Positions 1 to 45,600 of a DNA stretch of 64,000 bases are shown in pieces. The notes beneath the pieces were generated by a model. The model searched no databases. It had not been told where the DNA came from and saw nothing but the letters and a program-made list of their open reading frames with translations. A program made the position numbers and the translations under genes. Where the stretch lies: contig OU744731.1 in assembly GCA_916613615.1 (NCBI GenBank), forward strand, positions 17,516,328 through 17,580,327. The letters run 5' to 3'. The stretch comes from Steromphala cineraria (Eukaryota; Mollusca; Gastropoda; Trochida; Trochidae). The number at the start of each line of letters is the position of its first letter. Position 1 is the stretch's first letter.

Positions 1-109
1 ATTTAATTATGATTAATATCTAGGGGAATTCCCTAACTTTTAAACATTTTCCCATTTCCCTGACTGAAGAGTTCCGATCCTAGCTAGGATCGATATCACA
101 AGTTATGAC

Positions 110-1898
110 CACAGGAACCCGATATTGTAAATAAAATGTAGGGTGTAAGAAAGACCCGTCCCTCTATAAATAGAGTAAAGGAATAAAGGCATCCATGTTG
201 CCGATCTCGATTCGCTTCCGAGTTAAGTCAAAATTATCGCTTCAAATTGGTGACATCTTATACACATACACAAGAACCTCTCAGTTATACATTTCTCCGC
301 AAAACTTGGCTTATTTCCAACACATGTCACCCTTCAAATAACTTTTATATCTATTTAAACTCGCAAAACGACCGCAGAAACCTCTGGGGTGAACGTTACT
401 CCGCACCAAATGCCTCTTGGGCGATCTGATTGGTCCGTTAGGCGAATTTATTATAGCATCGCTTAACAAACAAAACGGCGTGGTTTGGACAGTGCAATGT
501 TTCGGAAATGATTTCGCTATCAATTTCTGATCAGAAGAGTGCTTTATCTTTGGTACAAATAACACATTCTGTTGTTATCATTGGACAGGCACCTACAATA
601 CTGTCTTGTTTGTTTACGTAACAATTGAAAGAAATTGTCAATGGATATGTCAAAACTCTTCTTGCTCAGTGATGAGAAGAGTGTTTTTCCATAGTTAATT
701 ATCTAAATATTAATGTCAAATATCTAATTATTATTTTCTGAAGTTTTATTCTCATATTTGCGTTCTTTCAGTTTTCAGTTTCATGTACAACAACATCCTC
801 AATCATTAAAATCTTTTTTCAATACGTTTATCCAGGGAAGTATAATAAGTGTTATAAGATCCCTGGTTTATCAATAGGCTGTTAATTCTGAAATAATGTT
901 AAATTAACATTCACAAAACAAATTTGTCTGAAAAGTATTTATGATTGCCAGCATTTTGTTCAATAGATAGTACAAGTTAACAAAAATATGCATTTACAGT
1001 TTTGGTATAAAAGAGTATTTCTTTGATGCCAAATTGACATTAATAAAACATATGCTTAAGCTATCTTTTACATAACGTAATTGGTAAGAACCATCAAATC
1101 ACAATTTTCAGAAAAAAAATATAAACTTATCATTCCACAGATTGTGTAAATAATGTTTATACACTTTTGTATAACTAAATTGTTTGGTTGTGTTTTATTC
1201 ACTTAAAATAATTCACTGATATATTTATAATAATACATCAATTTAAATTTATTGATATGTAAAAGTTTGTATTATGAATTATTTAAATATCTATTAATTC
1301 TTGTAATTATACACATGAGATAAAAAAAATTTGAAACTCTCTTTTTTAAATAATTAAATGGGAATTTCCATTTAATAATTCTACAGTGTGTGAAGAGCTT
1401 GGCCGTGACAATCCCCTAGTGCAAAAATGATTCTACATACAAAAATAAATAATCTTTTGACTCAATTGTCACAACCTGGCTTGAAAATTGTGGAACATCA
1501 ATAAAAATCGCCTTTTAAATTTTGCGCGACTTTTAAAAATTATCTGGAGAAAATCGCCCTTACGTTTAACGGACCAATCAGATCGCTCGAGGGGCATTTG
1601 GTGCGGAGTAACGTTCACCCCAGAGGTTTCTGCGGTCGTTTTGCGAGTTTAAATAGATATAAAAGTTATTTGAAGGGTGACATGTGTTGGAAATAAGCCA
1701 AGTTTTGCGGAGAAATGTATAACTGAGAGGTTCTTGTGTATGTGTATAAGATGTCACCAATTTGAAGCGATAATTTTGACTTAACTCGGAAGCGAATCGA
1801 GATCGGCAACATGGATGCCTTTATTCCTTTACTCTATTTATAGAGGGGACGGGTCTTTCTTACACCCTACATTTTATTTACAATATCGGGTTCCTGTG
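110..1898. mobile_element. Non-autonomous DNA transposon with 331/332 bp inverted repeats and 8-bp target duplication
   Basis: Ends are CACAGGAACCC and GGGTTCCTGTG, flanked by GTTATGAC at 102-109 and again at 899-906, a perfect 8-bp duplication. The inverted arms are 110-440 and 1567-1898, nearly identical. The interior (441-1566) is AT-rich and has no transposase frame. An 8-bp duplication with CA...TG ends fits hAT-like or P-like superfamilies; long arms are unusual for hAT. A 133-bp relative is at 38610-38742. It lies in the intron after gene A exon 23. Confidence 0.88.
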
Positions 1899-2216
1899 GT
1901 TATGACAGGTTAAGGATCGTTTTGTGAATCGGTCTTATCCTAACCTTAAGATACTCTAACTTCAGATCTTAACAGCTACGATATATCCAAGCTAGGATCC
2001 CTAAAATATCTTAGCACTGGGATACCTTTTTAGAAAAGTGTTGGATTTTATCTCAAACCTTAGGATCAAAGTGAGGATATCCTAGGGCTGGGTGCTTTTG
2101 ATAATAGGGGCCCTGGGTAAACAATAACCAGTTCAAAAGACACGTGGCACTTCTTGTGCAAGATGTCAACACACATCTCTATCAATATCCACATTCCCTA
2201 ATGAAGTTTCCCCTAC

Positions 2217-34859
<32,643 letters not shown>

Positions 34860-37062
34860 TTTGGTTGCTTGGATCAATCAGGAAGTACACGAAACAAACA
34901 GTAATTTGATCTGTTCTTAGAGACCTATTTTCGTTTTAACTAACAATGTAGATATATACATACACATGAATTCATATGCAAAAACTCTTTTATTTTAGCA
35001 TTCCAACATTTCTTTAGAACAAATGGTGTTATATTCTTACCATTTAAAGTGATACGTTACAGCATACATTTTAAAGTGGTTCATGGGGTGTTAAGTCATT
35101 TCATTATAACCTCTTAAATATCAGCTTAATAATTGTCAGCTTAGTCATATCATTTATCTTACTAAACAATCAAAGATATAATCTGTTTCCTTAAGAAGAA
35201 AAAGGCATTTTGCTTGAACACTTTTCCATTTTAGCGTTTCAAGTGAAGTTATTATAGCTGGACAGCTTTGCAAAATGTTGCAAAGAGTCCACACGTGCGA
35301 CTCATCAGTATATAATTGAAACCCCACCATTTCGTCAAAACAATACAATGTCAATTCCATATATGACCTTTTTTTTGGAATATCAGGGATACATCATACC
35401 ACTAACGTCTTGCAGTTAACAATTTTGAACTCCCAGTACCTTCACTATGTATTGCAGCGTTACCAACCAACAAAACCAAGATTCGGTAGGCGGATAGTTA
35501 CATCTACAACATATCAAAGTTTCAAATCCTATATTATTATAAAATTGTCCAAAAGTTAAACATATCAGCTTCCTATTTTTACAATAAAAAATTGGCTCGT
35601 AAGTATTAGGTCAGTGTGTTAGGGAATAAAAAAATGTGACAAGGTCGTTACATAACAAATTTCTTTTATCAAGTTTCGCTACTTGCGGATATTTTTCTTA
35701 CATCAAATTATAATATTTATGGTGTCAAAACCAAAATTTGTTAGCGAAAGGAATGTCAGTATCGTGTTTCTAGTTAAATGTGAAAAGACCATTTTCTTGG
35801 CAATTACCTATCACAAGAACGAACACACTGGCAGTGGCGCGTTTTATAGCTCGTTCTCTGACTATGGATGAATGATTTGCGTAAAGAGATGTTTGACACA
35901 TTAAGCATTAACGTCCTACTGTCAGTTCAAATTTAAAAATTAAAAATTGTCAGAAAACGTGCTTCTCAAAAGATGACATCCGTTCAGTATTGACTTTTAA
36001 GATGTCTTTAAAATCAAAGAAAATATCTTAATAATTTAGAGGTTTTAAAAACCGTATTTTGTATGATGTGGTTTATTTTATTAATCAGTTAAAGAAGTAT
36101 TTCCCAAAGTTTTAAGTACTGTTATTTCTTATATATTATTGGACTAAGAAGTTCAATCAAGGCAATAAACCTTGAACATTTTCATAAACCTGAATATAAC
36201 GTTTTCAATTATTCAAGCAGTCAGAACATCTTTGGCCTTCAATTTGAAAATTACATTCAATTCTACCTTCTCCCTTTTTAACATTTCTTTTCTGAATATA
36301 TACGCTTAAGGAATTCGAAAAAGAAACGGCTTTACCAAACCATGAGACAACCTCGATAATTCAGAGTCAACGTTCCGATTTATCGAAGTGGAGAATATTC
36401 GGAACGTTGAATCTGAATAATCGAGATGACCATGGGAGGGATAGTTGCTTCCGTAGTTTGAGAGCCCTTTTATTCATAGAGCTGTTGTTTCCCTATTCCT
36501 ATGTAGAATCATCATTTTTCAAATTTTGAAATTGTCACCATTTGACAGTGTACAAATACAATGTTTTAGATCAATACGTTAATGGTTTGTTTATACACTA
36601 AATAATACTCACTGCGGACCCCCCCTCCAATGAGAGTTCAAAATATAGATACAAAAATGGGCGTATCCCCCAAACGAAAAACCTGGATCCGCCCTGATAC
36701 TGATTTTAACAAGGGCATTTGGTCGAAATTTAAAAATTTAGATTTCCTCCATTAGCATACTTTTGGAACACATTTTCGGCAAAGGATAAACAAATATTTT
36801 CGTTCATGTTATGACATCCATGGTTTTCAAATGATAGATATAAGATAATCGGAATATTTTGATTCAAATTTGACCCCCATGCTAAAAAATCCACATATGA
36901 ATGTCGCAGTACATGGTCACCTTTGTAACGACTGAATGCACTCAATTAAAAACTCTTACAAATAATGAATACCATATGAATAAAACATTTGCTTAGCAGT
37001 GGTAGCCTCAAAGCTTAACTGAGGTCGATCATGTCAGATAAAACACTAGGTTATGTATCGCT

Positions 37063-37178
37063 TTAAAACAGCGTATACCCATTGACCCTACCCTACAAGT
37101 ATATAGAATGACTTCCTTCTACATATTATAGAGGGTAGGGTATATGAGTATATATGTCTTTCAAACGCTATTTTTAAC
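37063..37178. repeat. Small palindromic element, copy 2
   Basis: TAAAACAGCGTATACCCATT, GACCCTACCC and the inverse half ending in GAGTATATATGTCTTTCAAA, CGCTATTTTTA. Same family as 32498-32590. Confidence 0.6.
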
Positions 37179-38609
37179 ACAGGGATATGATACATGTCCC
37201 TGTGAGATACAATACTCTAAGATAACACTGAGAACACCAAATATGAGCAGCGTACAAACATGAGCAAAAATTCATTTCAAAGTAAAAATGTTAATGTTAG
37301 AATCAACTAAAACAAACAACAAAGATAAGCAAATACATATTATGGCAAAAGTATTCAAAATTCAACCAATCAACTGAAGCAACCAAACTTTATTTGCTGA
37401 TTGGTTGGGCTTGAATGACGTTACAGGTCAATCTGACGGCTCGATTAACGAAACCATACGCTAAAGTAATGAAGCAATAACGATCCTAATCTATTGAGAG
37501 TGCATTGTAATCAATATAAACAGACAGACAGAAATATTTTATCAAAGTCTCACAGGTCAGATACAAAAAGATATGTATGACATCCAGCCATTAATTGGCT
37601 TATGAGACACTGGCAATATAGCAGTTATTTATAATGAGACATATTTTTAAAATAGTAGCAAACTGTTGCTACATAAAAGCGCCTAAAAAATAAAATTATT
37701 ATATTACCAAATATATAATGAATAAATAAATACAAAAGAAAAAATGAGTGCGTCTATAAAATAAATGCTGTTATGCTATTAGTTAGTACTTTGATAAACT
37801 CAGGGTTTTGAATGTTCATTATATTAAATAATAAGAAATTAATATCATTCATGGGTAAATATAGTGGTGAACCGATAGGCGCAGTAGACCCGAGAAGAAT
37901 GCAATGTGCGCCTTGCTTATAGATTTAGTATGGATGTGTGTCAGTATGATTAGCTCCAGTGTTATCCAACTGGTAAACTGATATGTTACTATTGTGTAGA
38001 GCGACAGGCGTCTGTAGATCCGTTCAAATCAGAAGGTTCAGGTACAAAGAAGAGTGGCAGTAATAACTGTTAGGCTGTTGTCACACGTAGTGTATAAACA
38101 ATCCCCATACTCATTGCACGAATTGATTTTTGTTATTTTAAGCACGACTCCCTCTAGATAGTTGAATGAATTTTGAACTCTTTCGTCAAAGAAGTTTAAA
38201 ACATTTTAGTAGGAAACTTAAGGGTGTCTTATATATGGAATTGTTTCAACTACATATTTTCTGCGGTTTTTATGTTATATGAGGAACTGATAGTAACTTA
38301 GAGAAGTTGTGATTTTGCGTGAAATTGGGAGAAATAATTCATTTGAAGAACATAATTAAGTGAGACCCAGAAGTGAGAAAAGTGAGACCATGTATAGTTA
38401 ATGTGTTTTATATGTCAGTTACCATTCACTCCCCACAGAGATAGCTCAAGGAATAAAATCCATAGCGAACTTCTGTTTTGATATGAACCCTTTTCGAGCT
38501 TCCTGAAGTTTAGTCTAATGAAAAAGTCAACACTACTGCAAAATGTGAATCATTGAAAACAGTTAAGTTCTTGCAGTGAAAGGTTCTGTGCACTCTTTTG
38601 TCAGCGTGG

Positions 38610-38742
38610 CACAGGAACCGTTGTAGGTAAAATGTAGGTAAAACGTGGGTAAGTAAGACCTACCCCCTCTATAATTTAGAGGGGGTAGGTCTTTTTGACC
38701 CACGTTTTACCTACATTTTATTTACGATATTGGGTTCCTGTG
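38610..38742. mobile_element. 133-bp palindromic MITE related to the 110-1898 transposon
   Basis: The ends CACAGGAACC and GGTTCCTGTG are the same as those of the larger element. The flanks CAGCGTGG (602-609 of the 38 kb segment) and CAGCGAGG (743-750) form an 8-bp duplication with one mismatch. The two halves pair almost fully around ACCCCCTCTATAATTTAGAG. It looks like the two arm tips joined together. Confidence 0.85.
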
Positions 38743-39180
38743 CAGCGAGGTCTATCCCATGATTGAACTTAAATTATTTCACATAATGTGTTTTTTGATT
38801 AAGTATTCGCAAACTTACAGTCCAATTTATCTATCCCATCGGTGACCTTTCTTGCATTGGTGTCTTTGTTCTGCCATTTGGCATGTACAACGTAGGCTTA
38901 ATGTATTGGCGTCTTAGTTTTTCATATTGACATTCTAGTTTTGCTACCAGCACGTACGGAGCTCTATACAAAAGATTATAACAATAACAATTTAAATGGA
39001 TTATATTGTATTTTCAGAGTAGAGTTAAAATGCCTTGGTCCTGAAATGGGAATTTCTTGTTGTAAACTTTGGAACATTTTCAGATGCAGTTGATATCTCT
39101 GAGATGTCGTATAAGCTGGTGAAGTCTTTCCTCTTGAAGAACCTATTTGAAGACTGAGTATTTGTGAATTTCTTAAATCT

Positions 39181-39531
39181 CTAATGAAATACGAACGTTT
39201 TAAAACGTTATTGTGTGAATTTCTGAAATCTCTAATGAAATACGAACGTTTTAAAACGTTCTTGTGTGAATTTCTGAAATCTCTAATGAAATACGAACGT
39301 TTTAAAACGTTCTTGTGTGAATTTCTGAAATCTCTAATGAAATACGAACGTTTTAAAACGTTCTTGTGTGAATTTCTTAAATCTCTAATGAAATCTCTAA
39401 TGAAATACGAACGTTTTAAAACGTTCTTGTGTGAATTTCTGAAATCTCTAATGAAATACGAACGTTTTAAAACGTTCTTGTGTGAATTTCTTAAATCTCT
39501 AATGAAATACGAACGTTTTAAAACGTTCTTG
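39181..39531. repeat. 51-bp minisatellite, six full copies plus partial ones
   Basis: Unit CTAATGAAATACGAACGTTT, TAAAACGTTCTTGTGTGAAT, TTCTGAAATCT. Starts at 39181, 39232, 39283, 39334, 39397, 39448 and 39499 (partial). The single insertion is 12 bp. Each unit holds the palindrome GAACGTTTTAAAACGTTC. Unit and insertion are multiples of three, which keeps frames open on both strands. Confidence 0.95.
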
Positions 39532-42403
39532 TTCACTTGCGAAATAACAGTAAATGTACACTGTACAATAAAGATTTAACTTAGGGTATCTCTTCTAACA
39601 AAACTATGTAATCAGTTTGCAAGACAATCTTGCGTAGATACGTTTATTTGTTAAGAACTTGAGTTTGCACACATTGCCTTAACTGTAGTTGCTGTATCAA
39701 TTCTGATATAAAGGAATGTCGTTTGAATAACATGGATTCAAACACTAAAAATTCTATTAGTTTATCTTTTCTTATATCCCTTGAAGTTGACTGTTGCAAA
39801 TTATTTAAATGCTATTTGGTATAGTATAATGACAACCTTTCTTTATGCTCGAAAACCGGACGTTGTACTGCAACTAATAATACGTCACACAATTTGCGAA
39901 ACTTGTTAATAGTATATTCATTTCTTCATTTTACTAGCATATATTTAAAAAGTGTAATTTCTGCTTCTAACCACGCAGAGCATCTTACACTGACCATTCT
40001 TGGATGAATGTGCAAATCGAATGAGATCGACGGATTGAAGGTGAATACGAACATATGGTATTTTGAATGTAACGAAGCCTTTGTCTTGAATCAAGGGAAC
40101 AATCATTTTAACAATAAGATAGAGAACATTAGTTTGCTAAAATGAATCATATTAATTGCCCCTTTGTTTTCTTTTGTAAACACTTAATAACTTTAAAGCG
40201 GATATGTATAACTTTTTTAGCTATCAGTCATGAGATATTGGTCAAATAACTCTATAACATAAATTGTAGGCCGAACAGGTTATACGAAGTTTCTTAACGA
40301 AACTAAAGCAACTTAAACATTGCCTAACATGGCATTGGCCCAGCGACAAACCAAAACGAGGTTAAGTGGGCAAGGGAAGGGGGATACCGGATATGACGGA
40401 ATAGGTAACATCAAAGAGCAACATTTGTTTTTCAATTGGTAAATGATAACCTTTTAAAATTAAGAATATTATTCTTTTTTGCTCTATCAAATTTGCTAGG
40501 TAGAGAATTATTTTGGCTAAGTCTGGTTTGATAAATCTTCTTTATGTTAGGACAGGTATCAGGTATTGTTATGAAAAAAAACTCATCTTCTCTATGTATA
40601 AGAGTTAATACATTAAAGGTCTGTTCGCATACACCCTTATACATATTATGAAATGTAACATGTAAGCAAACTTTACACACCTATGTAAATCGGGTCGTTC
40701 GAACGCAATTGCACACGAGAGTAATTTTGCACAAGGAGTTAATTTACATCTAGCGAGGAGGTGGTGCAAATGTAATTTGACATATGTGCAAATCTACACT
40801 GTGTGTAAAAAGTGACATGCGAACGCATAGTAAATTTACTCACATGTGTTAGTACGCTGAAATCTTGTATCACTTTTATTCAAATTAACCCAAAATCAGC
40901 AGAAAACCCACAATGCTGAATATTCATTTTATTTCAGACTTGTAAGACCTAAATCAGTATTCACACGTTAACTTATCGAACAGTAGTAGATTTTATATAG
41001 AGTACATTCAATTACATTTCAATTACTAGGTGCCAATATCGCAATTTCAAAATGTTTTGGTTAGATTTTTCGATACTTACTTTTGAAATTGATAAAAAAG
41101 GGTCATAAAACGATGTCGATATAATGCATTTCATTTGATATTAATTCTTTGATGCATCAATGTTATAGGAGGGTTCTTAACAAGCAAAATTCCAAATCAA
41201 TGGACTTTCACAAGCATGAAATGATGTTTTCAAATTAAAAATCAAGGTAAGTTTTCTTCCGGGGAAATCTATGTTTCAGTCACATCAATCACTAATGGAT
41301 TATCTTGCGATTTGGTTCTGTTGGACATTAGTGTACCTCTGTATATACTCAATGACTCAAACAAATAATAAAGTTTTTTTTTTTAAATCTGGCAAGGGTG
41401 TTTGAATATTATTAATAATCACTCAATAAATTGAACTTCAAGATACATGATTAAATGAACATAAGCACTTCTATGAAATAAGGAAGGACCATATATTAGA
41501 ATATGTAACTATTGTTTAAATTGTAATACTTCACACGGTAGTATGAAAGACTTCATCATCGAATATAAAATATAAACATAAAATGAAAACATATCATACA
41601 ATATTGTATTTTGCATAGAACATTCTATTATAACATGACGATTGAAGTGTATAATATCTAGTGTAATCAACCTTGGACATTGTTGTTGTAATCCTTCAGC
41701 GTTTTGGAGGTTTGTCATAAATGTATTGACTTCTGACGAGGCATTTTTACAATTTCCATATTTTTATGTATATTGTGGAGACCATCTACTATTCCCAAAC
41801 TCATTTTTATATTGAATATTCATTCAATCATTTAACTTTCACAAAATAAGCCTTTACGCACCCTCGCTAAAAGAAACCTCATGCGAACTCATATAGCAAA
41901 TTTGCTATTACATACATGTGTAAATTTACAAATATCATGTAGTATTGCAAAGGTGTGTAAAAGTTGTGCATGCGAACAAAGCATTAGATTGTCATTGAAA
42001 TAATAGAAATATTAAAAATGCCATATTAAATATTATTTTTTAAAACAGCAACTGAGTCATTATTCAATATATGACTTTCATTGAAAATTGTAACTTGAGT
42101 TGAATAGTTTGTTATGTTCAAAGGTCAACATAGTTCGTCAAAATATAGAATAAGGCGTAAACTATTACAATAAGATATTCGACACTCACATCGTTTCTTC
42201 TCCCTGGGTGTATATGAATAACATTTAAATCTAATCATCTGTGTCATAAAAAATAGTTTTGACACAAGTTCTACACTTGCTAAATCTTAACTGTCAAACC
42301 AATTTCTGTACCTTGATATTCGCCTAAACAGATATCTTAACAAGGGAAAGAAATCGATAAAAGTGAAAACAAAACAATAATTGACACGAGACTGCGCAGT
42401 ACC

Positions 42404-42683
42404 ATGAAATCGAAAGAGAAAGTAGAAACGCCTTTACCTACTTTCGGTTTAGAAAGGATGTATGATTTGGAGGGTGGAAGAGGTGCCGAAGAAATGGCAT
42501 CGGGGGATAACAAATCGGGGAAATGTGTGATTATATCAGGTCCTGAGGACGAAGAGGACGTTATTAACATCGCCAACATTGTTGCTAGCGAGGTTGGAAT
42601 CAAATCTGCCTTAAATGTACGACGTATAGAGGACGACGAAACGGGACAGGGCCAGTTCCTTGTGACCCTTCAAAGCGGCATTG
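42404..42683 (+). CDS. Gene B exon 1: start codon and RRM-like fold
   Basis: ATG at 42404 in context GTACCATGA; 93 codons, then donor GTAAAG in phase 1. An acidic/Gly N-terminus is followed by KSGKCVIISGPEDEEDVINI, ANIVASEVGIKSALNVRRIE and GQFLVTLQSGI, a fold like gene A exon 1 (TVVITNIPEDI, CLVLLQ). The module extends about 40 residues further at the N-terminus than gene A. The next exon is 13.8 kb away, but the phases fit. Confidence 0.7.
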
Positions 42684-45600
42684 GTAAAGTATTTATTTGA
42701 TTAATTGCATATCAGCTGTGTAAAAAATTAATATCAAGTTACTTTTAAGTATGTTAATACTAGTATAAGTAACAAAATAAAGGGCTAGTGGCGACCTTTT
42801 GCCGATTTGGAGTTGTCTCCCTTGTTGAGAACAAAAGCTTTCTTAGAAAGTACATACAATGTGTTACTTTGAACTAAAACGTTATAAGGAAATGTTAAAT
42901 TTGACGCTATGGGAAATTAAATAGCTAAGCCGAAATCAACACAAAGTAAAGAAGAAAAATCAAATACAGATATTGACCTTTGAACGAGACACTCAATTCA
43001 TGAGTTGTCACTATTAATAGACTGGTAGTGCGCTGCGATAGGCGTATCTGATATAACACTGATCAGGGACGTTAGTAATATACTTCCCTGCACTGACTGG
43101 CTGTATATAAAGCGACTATCGCCTCACTGAGCTCTGCAGTCTGTTCGACATACCATTAGCCGGGTGTCTGGGGCTGTATTCATAAAACTTTAAAGTTATG
43201 AATTCTTAAGAAATCTTAAGTATAAAAGTAAGAAAATTCTAAGAAGCTTTATAAATACCGGTCCTGGTCTTATCAGCCTCGCTTCATAGCAGGTGGGTCA
43301 CAGAGACAGTAGTGTTGATCTTGTAGGAAAGCACCTGGAATAAACACATGTTAACATTTTTAATCTCACATTACACTGACTTTCCTTTTAAATTAAATCG
43401 TGATACAAAGTATTGTCACATGTTTATGGTTTGCTGCAGAAGATTATATTGAAGTCACCTCCTTTAAAGGTGTCACTTCTTAACCTTTGTCTGTGCAGAT
43501 CTATTATTGTTAGATATGAGCATTGATATGCATATAAATATATCGGATTTGATTTACATTCTTTCATCAACACCTACTTTTTGTTGCTGATAAAACAAGA
43601 TAATGCCATTGTTACTGTTAAAGCAAAATTATATCATTGTTACTGATATACCAAATTATTAGATTGTTACTGTTAAAGCACAATTATGTCATTGTTACTG
43701 TTAAAGCACAATTATGTCATTGTTACTTTTATACCAAATTATTACATTGTTACTGTTAAAGCAAAATTATGTCATTGTAACTGATATACCAAATTATGAC
43801 ATTGTTACTGATAAACCAAATTATGTCATTGTAACTGATAAACAAATTATGTCATTGTAACTGATAAAACAGGATCATGTCATTATGACTACGGAACATA
43901 TAATTAAAATGATATTTGATTCTGTTTTTACGAAATGAATTACCTCCCTTTGTGCCGAGAAACAATCATATCATAGTGATTCATTTTCAAAGTTGTGATA
44001 AAACAATGTCATTGTCATCTGTTTTTGGATTTGGATTGGTTTCAGGATATCAACAATTCATATTTTATATATATACCATAAACATGAACCGTTTATTTAG
44101 AGAAAATCCTCCTAATAATGATTAAGCTTTTTTTACAATACTATATAGTTGTTAGATTTAGATAGCAAAAAGTATTATTATGTGAATATTTCATCTAGAT
44201 TCAAAATATTATGTGAAAATCGATCGCGGAAAGACATGTTTTGTTCAAATTATTCAGCTAGTAATTTGTAGCCGAAACCTATTTTATACAATAATCAAAC
44301 TGGTATGGAAACCTCCTTTGTACAGTTCATACAACTATGTTCAGTCTCATTTATAAGCGTTTAAGGTAATCATACAAATTTATTAAAATTACAGCTTCCT
44401 TGATTAGATATCCATTTGTTAAATACGCAATTATTGGGGAAATTATAAACCATACTTTCACTGATTGAAATAAAACAATCCTGCGAAGCTTCATTTCCTC
44501 AGTTTTGAAATCCAAAATCGAGGTCGATCGCTTAATCTAACTTGGGACCGTAATCACAAATCAATTAATATACGTAGCCATTTGTTGATACTGAAGTATT
44601 TGTGGTCATATTTCTTGACTGATAAAAGTTTACTGCAATTAAAAATGCAATTCCATCGAAACCAGCATTTGTTAAACCGAAATCTGGTAGATGACATAGA
44701 TCAAAATTCAAATCAACCTTCGAATTCTAAGGTTTTACAAGTGACAATGGAAAAGTCACGTGGTTGATATCATAAAGAGATCCGTGAAAGTAACTAAAGC
44801 TTTAGATACATTTTTAGCTCATCAGGACTGAAAGTCCAGATGGGCTTATGGCATGGCCCGTCGTCCGGCGTCCGTCCGTCCGTCGTCCGTCGTCCGTCCG
44901 TAAACTTTTGACACTTTCGACTTCTCCTCATGAACCATACACATTAGAGAGCTGAAATTTTGTGTACAAGTACCTTAGCATATGGAGATTCTAATTTGTA
45001 ACTTTGGTGACCCTGTGACCCCAAATAGGGTCACAGGGGTCACAACCTTAAAAACCTATTTTCATCTTCTTCTCCAGTTCCAAAAGGAGTAAAGAGTTAA
45101 AAATTATATGTACAGACTCCTTGGACAATGGAGATGCTAATTTGTAACTTTGGTGACCCTGTGACCCCAAATAGGGTCACAGGGGTCACAACCTTAAAAA
45201 CCTATTTTCATCTTCTTCTCCAGTTCTAAAAGGACTAGAGAGTTAAAAAACGATATGTGCAGACTCCTTGGCAAATGGGGATTCTAAATTGTAGATTTCG
45301 TGACCCCATGACCACAAATAGGGTCACAGGGGTCACAACCTTAAAAACCTATTTTCATCTTCTTCTCCAGTTCCAAAAGGAGTAGAGAGTTAAAAATTAT
45401 ATGTACAGACTCCTTGGACAATGGAGATGCTAATTTGTAACTTTGGTGACCCCGGACCCCAAATAGGGTCACAGGGGTCAAAACCTTAAAAACCTATTTT
45501 CATCTTCTTCTCTAGTAGTAAAAGGACTATAGAGTTGAAAATGATATGTGCAGACTCCTTGGCCAATCGGGATTCTTAATTGTAGATTTCGTGACCCCAT

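Larger units (their letters stand above)
34860..42403. other. 7.5 kb between the start codons of gene A and gene B
   Basis: Contains 5' flanks of both divergently transcribed genes. No third gene recognised. Seen here: a short palindrome around GTCAACGTTCCGA (36350-36423), a 55-bp repeat shared with 23435 (36905-36960), palindromic MITEs at 37063 and 38610, a 51-bp minisatellite at 39181, and pieces with GTTCGCATRCAC motifs (40620, 40835, 41975). I cannot place a core promoter with confidence. Confidence 0.55.

Noticed and set aside
247..1760. Identical 60-residue frames at 247-429 and 1578-1760
   Set aside because: They are the same stretch of the two transposon arms, not a protein pair; the sequence has no transposase motif.
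34860..34877. Upstream extension of gene A exon 1 (IQATK)
   Set aside because: It begins at a TTG; the ATG at 34859 has the better context.
36730..36945. 71-residue minus-strand frame starting MSAFSRYKGDHV
   Set aside because: Its start lies in a dispersed repeat shared with 23.4 kb; no protein family recognised.
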